53,086 nucleotides of DNA from positions 1 to 53,086 of the forward strand of contig JAJZBU010000016.1 of assembly GCA_021851865.1 (NCBI GenBank), given 5' to 3'. The notes beneath the pieces are model-generated. The model was given only the letters and a program-made list of their open reading frames with translations. It had not been told where the DNA came from and made no database searches. The position numbers and the translations under genes are program-made. The stretch comes from Pseudomonadota bacterium (GTDB taxonomy: Bacteria > Pseudomonadota > Gammaproteobacteria > Pseudomonadales > Moraxellaceae). Every line of letters starts with the position of its first letter. Within the stretch, counting starts at the first letter, position 1. Positions 18,531-27,468 of this stretch are shown in pieces.

Positions 18531-18827
18531 GGTGATGCCTCCCTCGCGCTCGGGCGATGATCGAGAGACTTTACTCTAGCACGTTGCGTAGCGCGTTGCG
18601 CTGTGCGTGGGGTGGCTGCGCTGACCGGTGTGTCAATAAAACATCGCCAAAGAACGGTTGTTCGCAGAAATCTCGACGCATCGCCGTGATTGGCATTAGA
18701 GGAGATTATTTGGCCTATGGGATGCTTTATTCATAACCAATATTTCTGAAAAGTGGATGAGTGTCGCTGGCAAATCCTGGCACATGGCGCATAGTTAAGG
18801 TACACCGACCGGGAAGGGGCATCGACG

Positions 18828-19643
18828 ATGTTCAAGAAAGAGGTAGCCATCCAGCGCTCACGCCTGGGGGAATTGCTGATCGACAAGGGTCTGATCACCC
18901 GCGTACAACTGGATCAGGCCCTGCTTGCCCAGGCGACGACCGGCCAGCGGCTAGGCGAGGTGCTGCAGGCGCAAGGCTGGTTGACGGCTTCCCAACTCGA
19001 GCGTGCCCTGAAGCGACAGAAGCGCTATCGCTTGGCGATCACCATGGCGGCTGCCGTGGCAGCGCCGCTGACGCCGATGGTAGCGATGGCGGCACCGGAA
19101 ATGGCGGTGGCGTCGCAGATGCGTAACGAGAGTCTGCAGGCGATCGATGATGCGGGCCTGGAGTCGGTCAGCGGCCAGGGCGGGATCAATGTCGCTGAGG
19201 CGATTTCCTCGGTGATGGGTCAGGTGTCGACGCCGACCGGGAGCGCCGTCTCCACGGTCACGACGCAGCAGGCGACGGCGGTGAACAACCAGGTCGGGCT
19301 GGTGCAAGGCGGTAGTCTCAGTCAGCTGGCGCAGGCTTTGACGCCGCAGGGCCACAGCGATGTCGTCAGTATGGCGATCAATGCTGTGAAGAGTGTGTTG
19401 CCCCTGCAGGCCAACATCTCGATCAATGGCGCGGTCTACGACAATGGCTCGGCGACGCCGCCGGCGGTTCTGCCGATCGACGCCAACGGCAATATCGAAA
19501 TCGCTGTGCCCTCGCACATCGATTCCATCGTCTTCCAGAACATTCAGGTGCAAGGTTCTGCTGCCTCTGGACCGAGTATGGGCGATGTCGCCCTGGTCAA
19601 CGTCAACATGGGCAATACCTCGATCAAGGTCAGCATGCACTGA
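18828..19643 (+). CDS. MshEN-like domain fused to a membrane anchor and exported region
   Basis: 271 residues with an unusual layout. Residues 12-35 and 41-64 are two copies of the 24-residue pattern RLGxx(hh)xxGhhxxxxLxxxLxxQ, with exactly five residues (ATTGQ) between them, which is the published layout of the c-di-GMP-binding MshEN domain. Residues 65-69 are basic (KRQKRYR around them), then comes a hydrophobic stretch ending MAMAAPEM (about 69-90), which looks like a signal peptide or anchor. The rest contains LESVSGQGGINV, a motif seen near the N-terminus of some exported surface proteins, then a low-complexity Ser/Thr/Val-rich part. Start chosen at the ATG after GGGAAGGGGC. The roughly 300-base region upstream has no clear promoter. 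Function unknown. Confidence 0.82.
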   Translation: MFKKEVAIQRSRLGELLIDKGLITRVQLDQALLAQATTGQRLGEVLQAQGWLTASQLERALKRQKRYRLAITMAAAVAAPLTPMVAMAAPEMAVASQMRNESLQAIDDAGLESVSGQGGINVAEAISSVMGQVSTPTGSAVSTVTTQQATAVNNQVGLVQGGSLSQLAQALTPQGHSDVVSMAINAVKSVLPLQANISINGAVYDNGSATPPAVLPIDANGNIEIAVPSHIDSIVFQNIQVQGSAASGPSMGDVALVNVNMGNTSIKVSMH

Positions 19644-19752
19644 GTGCACGTCATGGGCGGGTGCGGGTGCTGGTGCTAGCGGCCCGCTCATGAATCTTTC
19701 ATAATCCTGGCCTTCGGTCAGCGTCCTGCGGCCGTACGCTCACGAGGTCACG

Positions 19753-22665
19753 ATGAATCCTGCGTTTTCGCTGCTACGTCGGCATGGCTTGCCGCATCTG
19801 GGAATCGAGTTTCAGGAGTATGAGCATACGCTGACAGGTGGGCGGCACATTCACCTCGCCTGTGAGCATGAGGAAAACGTCTTCCTCGTCGGCTTTCGCA
19901 CCATGCCGATGAACTCCAGCGGTGTGGCGCACGTTCTTGAGCACACCAGTCTCTGCGGTAGCGAACGCTTTCCGGTGCGCGACCCCTTCTTCATGATGAT
20001 CAGGCGTTCGCTCAACACCTTCATGAACGCCTTCACCGCCGGCGACTGGACGGCCTATCCCTTCGCCACCCAGAATGATCAGGATTTCTTCAACCTCTTT
20101 GACGTCTACATGGACGCCGTTTTCCATCCCCGCCTCGATCCCCTCGACTTCGCGCAAGAAGGTATTCGTCGCGAGTGGGAAGAAGATGCGGCAGGGCAAC
20201 GTCAACTCGTCTACAAAGGCGTCGTCTTCAATGAGATGAAAGGCGCCATGAGTTCACCGTCCAGCTTTTTTTATGAGGCGATGAACCGTCATCTCTTTCC
20301 GAGCACCACCTACCATTACAACAGCGGTGGCGATCCGGCCTGCATTCCGCAATTGACGCACGCCGATCTCTTGCGTTTCCACGCCGAGCACTATCATCCG
20401 AGTAACGCCATCTTCATGAGTTTCGGTCGCTTGCCGGTGACGCAGATCCAGGACCGCCTGCAGACTTGCTTGCAGGCGTATCAAGCGCCGGGGCACCGTG
20501 TCCGCGGCCGCGATGAGCAGCGTTACGTCGCGTCGCTGCGCGTTGAAGAGGCCTATCCGGTGCAGGAGAGCGATCTCAGCCGCAAATCCTGCACCATCCT
20601 CGGGTGGTTGCTCGGTCATAGCTTCGATGTCGCCCACAGTCTCGACATGTCGTTGATGTCTGGCCTGCTGCTCACCCACGCCGCTTCGCCGCTGCGCTAC
20701 GCCCTCGAGAGTTCGGAGCTCGGCCTGATGCCATCGCAGCTGTGTGGGTTGCAGCAGGAGTCGCGCGAGATGGTCTTCATCGCCGGCCTTGAAGGCAGTG
20801 AACCTGAACACGCCGCTGCGATCGAAGCGATGATCCTGCAGGTTTTGAGCGATGTCGCCGAGCAGGGTTTTGCGCGCGAGAGTATCGATGCCGTCCTGCA
20901 TCGGATCGAACTGCGCGAGCGCATCATCGGTGGCGATAACTTTCCCTATGGACTGTCCCTGCTTCTTGATCTGCTGTCGCCGGCCTTGCAGGATGCCGAT
21001 GTTCTGCCGCACCTCGATCTCGGCGCTGCCCTCGACGATCTGCGCCAGCGAGCCGCCGATCCTGCTTTCGTGCCGGGCCTGATCCGCCGGCATCTGCTCG
21101 ATAATCAGCATCGTGTGCGTTTGACGCTACGCGCTGATGCGGATTACGAGGAGCGCGCACAAGCCCTCGAACAAGCCGCTCTTGCCCAGTATGCCGCCGC
21201 TCTCGATGCGCCGGCGGCGGCAGCCCTCGAACAAGCCGCCAGTGCCCTCGCGCAAAGGCAGGCGCAGGTCGACGATCCGGATGTCTTGCCGCGCGTCGGA
21301 CGCTCCGACATTCCAAGCCACCCAAGTGCCGATCCTTCGCTCCAGGAGCGGACGCTGGCGTCGGGCTTGTCGTTGCTCAGCGGCCAGGCAGCGAGCAATG
21401 GCGTCATCGATCAAAGACTGTTGCTCGCCATGCCTGATTTTAGCGCCGCGCAATTGCCATGGCTGGCGCTTTATACCGATGTACTGCCCGATCTCGGCGC
21501 CGGTGAGCGCGACTATTTGCAGCAACAAACGCGTATCGCCGCTTATACCGGCGGCATTTCGGTGGCACCGATCATGGCGGCGGGCGAGATCGCCGGGCTG
21601 GAGAGCTTGCGCGGTGTTCTCGCCTTGCGCGGACGCGCTCTGGCGCGCAATCAGTCGGCCCTGACCGACATCATGTTCGAGCAGTTCGAGGGCCTGCGTT
21701 TTGATGAACACGCGCGTCTGCGTGAGCGTATCGAACAAGCGCATGAGTCGGCGCGTAGCCATGCTGCCGCGGCTGGGCATGTGTTGGCGAAACAGCAGGC
21801 GGGTCGTGATTTTTCAGCCCTGGCCGCCTGGCAAGCGGAAAGCTCGGCGCCGGACTATCTGCTCTTCCTGCGTCGACTCTATGAAGGCTTGCGTGATCAC
21901 CCGACGAGCATCGAGGAGATCGCTGCCCATCTGCAGGAGATCCATCGCGCCATGCTGTCGCAACCACGACAGCTGCACTGGGCGGGGGAGGCGACGGCGG
22001 ATGAAGCTCTGCTGGCGTCGCTTTCGGCGTGGCGTCAACCTTCCCCCTGGACGCTGCAGGAGCATGCGCCGGCGCGGCGCGCCTCACCGCGGCGACAGGT
22101 CTGGCTGGCGGCGACGCAAGTGCAGTTCTGCGTCGAGGCCTACCCAAGCGTGCACACCCTGCACCCGGATTATGCCGCCTTGTCCTTGTTGGCGAGCATC
22201 CTGCGCAATGCCTATCTGCACCGGTTCTTGCGCGAACAGGGCGGGGCCTACGGCGGAGGAGCCAGCGTTTCTGGCGACGACGGCGTCTTCTATTTCTACT
22301 CTTATCGCGATCCTCGCCTCGAGGCCACCTACACCGATTTTGCCAGGGCGCGCACGGACCTCCAGCGCGATGGCGTCACTCCCCGGCAGATCGAAGAGGC
22401 TCTGCTGGCGGCGATGGCGCGTCTCGACAAACCGGCATCACCTGCCGGAGAAGTCTTGACGGCGAGCCTGCGTCTGAGCTTTGGTGTCGATTACCCGCGG
22501 CGCGAGCGCATGCGTCAGGCGCTGTTGGCGGTCACTCCCGACGATGTCCTGCGTGTCAACGCGAGCTATCTGGTCGAGGAGCGCGCCCGCCGTGTCGCCA
22601 TCATCGCGCCGGCACATGAGCAGGAGGCGCGGCAGTGCGGCTATGACCTTGAGTCCCTGCTATGA
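19753..22665 (+). CDS. M16C metallopeptidase, PreP/Cym1-like
   Basis: 970-residue zinc peptidase of the presequence protease type. The inverted zinc motif is HVLEH (His60, Glu63, His64) in SGVAHVLEHTSLCGS, with the third ligand Glu161 in FNEMKG. Two clamshell halves joined by a helical hairpin are expected at this length, and the second half has the usual substrate-binding YGGGASV. Family members degrade short peptides such as cleaved signal or transit peptides. No signal peptide is present, so it should be cytoplasmic. The stop overlaps the next gene's start by four bases (ATGA). Confidence 0.94.
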   Translation: MNPAFSLLRRHGLPHLGIEFQEYEHTLTGGRHIHLACEHEENVFLVGFRTMPMNSSGVAHVLEHTSLCGSERFPVRDPFFMMIRRSLNTFMNAFTAGDWTAYPFATQNDQDFFNLFDVYMDAVFHPRLDPLDFAQEGIRREWEEDAAGQRQLVYKGVVFNEMKGAMSSPSSFFYEAMNRHLFPSTTYHYNSGGDPACIPQLTHADLLRFHAEHYHPSNAIFMSFGRLPVTQIQDRLQTCLQAYQAPGHRVRGRDEQRYVASLRVEEAYPVQESDLSRKSCTILGWLLGHSFDVAHSLDMSLMSGLLLTHAASPLRYALESSELGLMPSQLCGLQQESREMVFIAGLEGSEPEHAAAIEAMILQVLSDVAEQGFARESIDAVLHRIELRERIIGGDNFPYGLSLLLDLLSPALQDADVLPHLDLGAALDDLRQRAADPAFVPGLIRRHLLDNQHRVRLTLRADADYEERAQALEQAALAQYAAALDAPAAAALEQAASALAQRQAQVDDPDVLPRVGRSDIPSHPSADPSLQERTLASGLSLLSGQAASNGVIDQRLLLAMPDFSAAQLPWLALYTDVLPDLGAGERDYLQQQTRIAAYTGGISVAPIMAAGEIAGLESLRGVLALRGRALARNQSALTDIMFEQFEGLRFDEHARLRERIEQAHESARSHAAAAGHVLAKQQAGRDFSALAAWQAESSAPDYLLFLRRLYEGLRDHPTSIEEIAAHLQEIHRAMLSQPRQLHWAGEATADEALLASLSAWRQPSPWTLQEHAPARRASPRRQVWLAATQVQFCVEAYPSVHTLHPDYAALSLLASILRNAYLHRFLREQGGAYGGGASVSGDDGVFYFYSYRDPRLEATYTDFARARTDLQRDGVTPRQIEEALLAAMARLDKPASPAGEVLTASLRLSFGVDYPRRERMRQALLAVTPDDVLRVNASYLVEERARRVAIIAPAHEQEARQCGYDLESLL

Positions 22666-23456
22666 CAGAGAGCCTGTTCTTTGCGCACGCCAATGGTATT
22701 CCGGGCGGTAGTTATGCACCGCTCGGCAAGCGTCTGCAGGCGGCCGGCTATGCCTGGCAGGCGATCGACCGAATCGCGCATGACCCGGCTTTCCCGCCGG
22801 GCTCCTGGTATCGGCAGGCGGATGAGATCCTGCACACGATCGAGACCTCGCTGCAGCCGCCGGTGCACATGATCGGACACTCCATGGGAGCGGTGCTCGG
22901 GTTCATCGCCGCTTGGCGGCGTCCCGAACTCTTTCGCTCCTTGACCATGCTCGATCCGCCTTTGATCATGCGTTCCTCTGGCCTGCTCTATGCCATGGCG
23001 GCCTGGCTGCCGCGGCAGGAATGGCGTGACCAGTTCACCCCAGCAGGGCGCAGCCGACATCGGCGACGGGTTTGGCCGGACCGCGAACAGGCGCGCGCCT
23101 ATTTTGCCAGCAAGCCCCTATACGCAGCCTTTGATGCCGAGTGCTTCGCTGCTTTTGTCGACAGCGCCGTGGCTGAGGCTGATGATGGCTCCTGGCATTT
23201 GCGCTTTGATCCGACGATCGAAGTCGAATTGTTTCGTCATACGCCCTACAACCTCGACTGCTATCTGCGCCGCCTGCGTGTGCCGGGGAGTCTGGTGCGC
23301 GGCACGACGTCTCCGGTGACGCGCGCCAGCTATGCCCACGCTCTGGCGCGCCGGCACGGTCTGCAGGAGCACGAACAGCCAGGTGGGCATATGTTTCCTC
23401 TCGAGGATGCCGACGCCTGCGCGCAACAACTTCTACGCTTGCTACGGCAGTACTGA
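22662..23456 (+). CDS. Alpha/beta hydrolase
   Basis: 264 residues; nucleophile Ser74 in MIGHSMGAVLGF, an oxyanion region at FFAHANGIPGGSY and a histidine in PGGHMFPLED. It resembles the esterase/lipase group that includes small carboxylesterases, but no substrate is apparent. Overlaps the peptidase gene by four bases, so the two are co-translated. Its stop is one base from the stop of the oppositely directed diguanylate cyclase gene. Confidence 0.9.
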   Translation: MTESLFFAHANGIPGGSYAPLGKRLQAAGYAWQAIDRIAHDPAFPPGSWYRQADEILHTIETSLQPPVHMIGHSMGAVLGFIAAWRRPELFRSLTMLDPPLIMRSSGLLYAMAAWLPRQEWRDQFTPAGRSRHRRRVWPDREQARAYFASKPLYAAFDAECFAAFVDSAVAEADDGSWHLRFDPTIEVELFRHTPYNLDCYLRRLRVPGSLVRGTTSPVTRASYAHALARRHGLQEHEQPGGHMFPLEDADACAQQLLRLLRQY

Positions 23457-23457
23457 G

Positions 23458-25257
23458 TCAGCGCCACTGCGTCTCGACGCAATCACGGCCACGCGCTTTG
23501 GCGAGGTAGAGGAGGGCGTCCGTGGCCGCGTACAGTTCCTCGAATTCCATGGTCGAGGCGCTGGCAGAAAGATGCAGGATGCCAAAGCTGGCGCTGAGAA
23601 AACCATCCGGACTGTCGGCATGCGGGTATTGCATCGCCTTGATCGAAGCGCGCAGGGATTCGGCGAAGTCACGCGCCTTGCTGCCGTTGTCGATCTCGAG
23701 CAGAAGAGCGAACTCTTCGCCGCCGAGTCGAAAGAGTCGGTCACCGGCGCGGCGCAGGCGCGAACGCAGCGCTTGCGCCAGGGCGACGAGAGCGGCATCG
23801 CCGGCGGGGTGACCATAGCGGTCGTTGTAGCTCTTGAAATGATCGACATCGACGAGGCAGAGCGTGATGCTCTGCGGTGAGCGCCGGCGCCGCTGGCACT
23901 CGAGGCGCAGGACTTCATTGAAATGGCGGCGATTGTAAGCGCCGGTCAGTTCATCGGTGATCGCCAGGCTGAGCAGCATCTGACGCGACTTCTCCAGCTC
24001 TTGCGTGCGTTCGCGCACCTGCGCCTCCAAGTGCGCACCGATCTGTGTGGCATTCATCAGTTCGTCGGGTAGGCCCTGCTCGTCCTGTTGACGCAGACGC
24101 CAGGCGAGGCCGAGGGCGAAGATCAACATGGCGCTGACGAAATCCCATTGCAGGGCGATGTGCGCCCAACGGATGTGCTCGTTCCATCCCATCAGGGTGG
24201 CTTGTCGCCACAGCAGGCCGCTCAACAACAAGGCGCTGGCGACGAAGTAGTAGAGCGCGTGGCGCTGGCGCGCATGATAGGCGCGCAGAGCGAGGAGGCC
24301 AAAAAACACGGCGACCAGCACGAGCAGGGGCAGAACGATCTGGTCACTGAGCCAAGCATCGCCGGCGATGAAGGGCAGGACATCGAGCAGGCAGAGCAGG
24401 CTCAGCCAGAAACTCCAGCGCAGCGCATCTTTTTGGCGGGCGGGAATGTCGAGATAGTGGAGGCTGAAGCGGATGAAGGCGAAGAGCGCCACCGGCACCA
24501 GGACCCCGGTGACGGCGATGTTCCAGGTCGGATGCGTGGGCCACAAATATTCGCTGGCGTAGCCGCAGCGGATGAGGTCCCAGAACATCAAGGCCGTGGC
24601 ATAGACGGCATACCAGGCGAATACCGCTTCGGTCAGGGAGATGAACAGGAAGAGGTTGTAGAGGATGAGCGCGGTCAGGATGCCGAAATAGAGGCCGTAT
24701 TGAATATCGTCGCTATGCAGATGGTGATTGAATCCGGCGGGTGACCATAGAACCAGGGGCACACTCTGCGGCAGACCGGTGTCGCTATGCACGTGGAGAT
24801 AGAGGTCGGCATGACGATCCGGGAGCAGGGAGAAGGCCAGGGTGGGATGTCGAAAAGGAATGGCGCGCGCGGCAAAGGGGCGCCCGCCGCTGAGCAGTCC
24901 GGTGATCCATCGGCCTTGATCATCGAGGAGAGCGATGCTGACGTGCTGTCCCATCGCGCTGTCGATTTCGAGCACGCGCGCCAGCGAATGCTGGTCGGTA
25001 TTGTGCAGACGGACATGAAACCAGAGATCGCCATGGCCGGGGCCGAGGAGAAGGCTGTGGTGAGCGCTGGCTTGCCAGCCGGGCGCCACGATGGCGGAGG
25101 CGAGATCGATCCGGTCGGCGTCATCGGTGAGAGTCTCGCCAGCGGCGACGATGGACCGTCGCGGCTCTGCCGAGGTCAGTTCGATGGCAGCGATGGCCTG
25201 TGTCGCTATCAGGAAGAGCAAGCACAGACTCCAGCGCCTCGCCCCATACCCTCTCAT
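23458..25257 (-). CDS. Diguanylate cyclase with 7TMR-DISM sensor
   Basis: 599-residue membrane enzyme that makes cyclic di-GMP. A signal peptide (MRGYGARRWSLCLLFLIATQ, ending AIA) leads into the periplasmic DISM beta-rich sensor, then about seven membrane helices (from GLYFGILTALILYNLFLFIS on), a coiled coil (EAQVRERTQELEKSRQ) and a C-terminal GGDEF domain with active-site motif RLGGEEF, so the domain should be active. Start placed at the ATG preceded by AGAAGGA; a longer frame to 25347 lacks a ribosome site and would bury the signal peptide. It is the only cyclase in the window and lies close to two proteins with MshEN-like motifs. Confidence 0.94.
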   Translation of the reverse strand: MRGYGARRWSLCLLFLIATQAIAAIELTSAEPRRSIVAAGETLTDDADRIDLASAIVAPGWQASAHHSLLLGPGHGDLWFHVRLHNTDQHSLARVLEIDSAMGQHVSIALLDDQGRWITGLLSGGRPFAARAIPFRHPTLAFSLLPDRHADLYLHVHSDTGLPQSVPLVLWSPAGFNHHLHSDDIQYGLYFGILTALILYNLFLFISLTEAVFAWYAVYATALMFWDLIRCGYASEYLWPTHPTWNIAVTGVLVPVALFAFIRFSLHYLDIPARQKDALRWSFWLSLLCLLDVLPFIAGDAWLSDQIVLPLLVLVAVFFGLLALRAYHARQRHALYYFVASALLLSGLLWRQATLMGWNEHIRWAHIALQWDFVSAMLIFALGLAWRLRQQDEQGLPDELMNATQIGAHLEAQVRERTQELEKSRQMLLSLAITDELTGAYNRRHFNEVLRLECQRRRRSPQSITLCLVDVDHFKSYNDRYGHPAGDAALVALAQALRSRLRRAGDRLFRLGGEEFALLLEIDNGSKARDFAESLRASIKAMQYPHADSPDGFLSASFGILHLSASASTMEFEELYAATDALLYLAKARGRDCVETQWR

Positions 25258-25312
25258 CGTGAAGTCCTTCTGCCCTTGATACACGCACAGCCACCAGAGT
25301 AGCAGGTTTTTT

Positions 25313-25500
25313 GTGACTACTCTCGGCTCTAGCCGGGTTTGCGGCACGAAATCTGGATCAAATCAGCTGCCAATGGGGACACCCCACGACCGCGACATCA
25401 ATGCCGCCACCAACATCCTCGCGCTTGGACATGGGCGTCTATCTGTAGGAATTCCCGCCCTTATCCGCGCAAGCGGCAGTCATAGACTGAGGGCGGGGAG
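25313..25500 (+). pseudogene. Remnant of an IS200/IS605-type TnpB, C-terminal end
   Basis: A short frame encodes SRVCGTKSG and then HDRDINAATNILALGHGRL, which matches the zinc finger and the third RuvC motif (Asp plus NAA.NIL) at the C-terminus of TnpB nucleases, ending GRLSVGIPAL. The second CxxC of the zinc finger is missing (QLPMGTPHDRD replaces the usual WTCxxCGTxHDRD), and everything upstream of the finger is gone. No TnpA is nearby. This is a dead fragment left by a transposon, wedged between the cyclase and ssb genes. Confidence 0.8.
25454..25497 (+). other. Hairpin structure at the end of the TnpB remnant
   Basis: CCCGCCCT (25454-25461) pairs with AGGGCGGG (25490-25497), enclosing a smaller hairpin CCGC-GCAA-GCGG (25465-25476). 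This is the kind of structure found at the right end of IS605-family elements, where the guide (omega) RNA scaffold overlaps the end of tnpB. Whether it is transcribed here is unknown. Confidence 0.5.
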
Positions 25501-25532
25501 AATGTCAGCGTTTCTGGTGGCTGTGCCGGGGC

Positions 25533-25967
25533 TCAGAACGGTACGGCGGACTCGTCGCGGGCTTCATGTTCCGTCGCCGCCGGCTCGTCATGCGCAAGAT
25601 TGGCCAGATTCTCCGGCGTCTCACGCTGGCGATCGCGCGGCCAGCGGGTGATCTCGATATGGCTGGCGATGATCTCGGTGACCATCGATTCCCGTTCGTG
25701 CTCCTGGTCGCGCCATGGACGGGTATGGAGGCGGCCGGTGACGACGACGCCGGCGCCTTTTTCGAGATATTCGACCATCACCTCGGCGAGGCGGCCGTAG
25801 CAGATGACATAGAACCAGTGAGTGCGTTCCTGACGTTCGCCCTCGACCCAGAACACTTCGTTCTGACCGATGGCCAGGCGCGTGCTCGGAATGCCGTTGC
25901 GGGCGGTGACACGGGGTTCCGGCGTGTTGCCGACATGACCTGAAATGACGACTTGATTGGTAGGCAT
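25533..25967 (-). CDS. ssb: Single-stranded DNA-binding protein
   Basis: 144 residues with an N-terminal OB fold: NQVVISGHVGNTPEPRVT, HWFYVICYGRLAEVMVEYLEKG and VVTGRLHTRPWRDQ are SSB signatures. The acidic C-terminal tip ends DESAVPF, the form that binds partner proteins. The N-terminus diverges from the housekeeping MARGVNK-type start and the linker is short, so this could be a second, accessory SSB. It lies convergently next to the TnpB remnant but shows no sign of being part of it. Confidence 0.9.
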   Translation of the reverse strand: MPTNQVVISGHVGNTPEPRVTARNGIPSTRLAIGQNEVFWVEGERQERTHWFYVICYGRLAEVMVEYLEKGAGVVVTGRLHTRPWRDQEHERESMVTEIIASHIEITRWPRDRQRETPENLANLAHDEPAATEHEARDESAVPF

Positions 25968-26071
25968 GATGCTATCCTTGCGCAGTGGTGGAGGAGTCGC
26001 ATGAGACTAGTGCCGAGGCCATAACGGCATGGCGACGTTCTGGTGAAGATGTCGTGTCAGAGGAGATGAAG

Positions 26072-26560
26072 ATGGTGCCGACGGAAGGTGAGGGCGATGA
26101 TGCGCGGACCTTGTGGCTGGCCTGCCATGCACAAGTGCGCCGTTTCTCAGCGCTGTTGCTGCGTCTGGAGGGGCACCTGCAGACGCATGGCTATGACGAA
26201 GAGGCGCGCCAGGCGGCGCAGTCGATCCGGCGTTACTTCAATCAGGCGGCACCACTGCACCACCAGGATGAAGCGGAAGATCTTTTTCCTGCCCTACTCG
26301 CTTTGTCAGGACAAGGCACGGTTGCGGCACAGCATTTTTTAGAGGAGCACTCGCTCCTCGAGCTGCTGTGGCGCCAGATCGACGCTGATTTGCAGGCTCA
26401 GCGCCTCGATGCCGACGTCGTGAAGCGTTTTGCCGAGGCTTATGCTCGTCATGCCCAGGATGAGGAAGACTGGGCCCTGCCTTTGTTCGCCGAACTGCCG
26501 GCGACGCAGCTACAGCGCATCGGCGAGCGTATGGTGGCGCGGCGAACTTGCAAATCCTGA
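26072..26560 (+). CDS. Hemerythrin-like (HHE) domain protein
   Basis: 162 residues by this start. Helices carry HHQDEAEDLFP, EEHSLLELL and YARHAQDEEDW, the His/Glu pattern of HHE cation-binding domains. It belongs to the wider hemerythrin-like family rather than the seven-ligand bacteriohemerythrin type at 14137. The frame is open back to a GTG at 25985 with no clear binding site; ATG at 26072 has GAGGAG six bases upstream and gives a sensible fold, so I prefer it. Divergent from ssb. Role unknown; iron binding is inferred. Confidence 0.78.
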   Translation: MVPTEGEGDDARTLWLACHAQVRRFSALLLRLEGHLQTHGYDEEARQAAQSIRRYFNQAAPLHHQDEAEDLFPALLALSGQGTVAAQHFLEEHSLLELLWRQIDADLQAQRLDADVVKRFAEAYARHAQDEEDWALPLFAELPATQLQRIGERMVARRTCKS

Positions 26561-26619
26561 AGCTCGCCCCCATTGTTGCAGGCATCGCCTGGCAAGGGGC
26601 CGGCAAGAGGGATGTAGCG

Positions 26620-27468
26620 ATGTCAAAGTATCGAGCTTACACGGTGGTCATGGCGTTGCTGGCCAGTCTGATCATCAGTTCTCCAGCGCAGGCGCGCCTG
26701 GGGTCATCGCATCGCATGTCGGGGGGATACTCCTCGGGGATGGGCTACAGCTCTTCCTATAGCGGCTCGAGCCGTCTCGGCGGTGGTGGTGCTGTCGGCA
26801 TGCAGCGCAACGACGTCGCCCAGCGTCTGCGTTATGGCTCATCAGCGACGCCGATGGCGCCGGTGAACTCAACGCCGTCGTCTTACCGCCCGGGCTGGGG
26901 CAGCGTCGCCGGTGCGGCGGCGGCGGGTGGCGTGCTCGGCTATCTCCTGGGTGGGCACGGCGGTTATGGCGGTTATGGCATGATGGGCGGCGGTGGCGGC
27001 ATGGGTTCGATCGTCCTGCTCCTCGTCATTCTGTTCGCTTTGGCGTGGTGGTTGATGCGGCGACAGACGCCGACGGTTTCGGCGCGCGCCACCTGGGCGC
27101 AACAGCAGCAGGGCTATACCGGTATGGCCGGCAGTGGCGCACTGGATGGTGGCTGGAGTGAAGATCCGCAAAAGATCTTCCGCGAACTGCAGGACATCAA
27201 TACGCGTGGCGATGAGGTGTCTTTGCGCGCGGCGTGCACGCCCGCCCTGGCGCAGGATCTGCTGCCCAATATGGGTGGAGCGGCGGTGCAGATTCTCGAA
27301 CTACAGGCAGAAGTGGTCGATCAAAGTGAAGGTGTGGTCAGCGTGCGTTATCGCGGGACGGTGATGGAGGCGGGGTCTCATCCTGAGAGCCTCGACGAGT
27401 TGTGGAATTTCGTGCGCAACCCCGGGCCAGGACGGACATGGTTGCTGGCAGGGATTCAGCCTCTTTGA
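26620..27468 (+). CDS. Tim44-like domain protein
   Basis: 282 residues. The N-terminus has an exported-type hydrophobic stretch (VVMALLASLIISSPAQA) followed by a Gly/Ser/Tyr-rich segment, then a second membrane helix (IVLLLVILFALAWWLMRR, about 125-142), and a C-terminal Tim44-like domain from about 175 (WSEDPQKIFRELQDINTRGD to TWLLAGIQPL). Bacterial proteins of this layout are common but poorly characterised. Start taken at the ATG with AGAGGG eight bases upstream; the frame runs 24 codons further back. Ends overlap the oppositely directed methyltransferase by 13 bases. Confidence 0.85.
   Translation: MSKYRAYTVVMALLASLIISSPAQARLGSSHRMSGGYSSGMGYSSSYSGSSRLGGGGAVGMQRNDVAQRLRYGSSATPMAPVNSTPSSYRPGWGSVAGAAAAGGVLGYLLGGHGGYGGYGMMGGGGGMGSIVLLLVILFALAWWLMRRQTPTVSARATWAQQQQGYTGMAGSGALDGGWSEDPQKIFRELQDINTRGDEVSLRAACTPALAQDLLPNMGGAAVQILELQAEVVDQSEGVVSVRYRGTVMEAGSHPESLDELWNFVRNPGPGRTWLLAGIQPL

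Noticed and set aside
18775-18792. TGGCAC followed by GCA before the MshEN-like gene, similar to a sigma-54 promoter
   Set aside because: The GG and GC elements are two bases too close together for a sigma-54 site.
24088-24744. 218-codon plus-strand frame inside the diguanylate cyclase gene
   Set aside because: Acidic, low-complexity shadow of the cyclase membrane region on the other strand.
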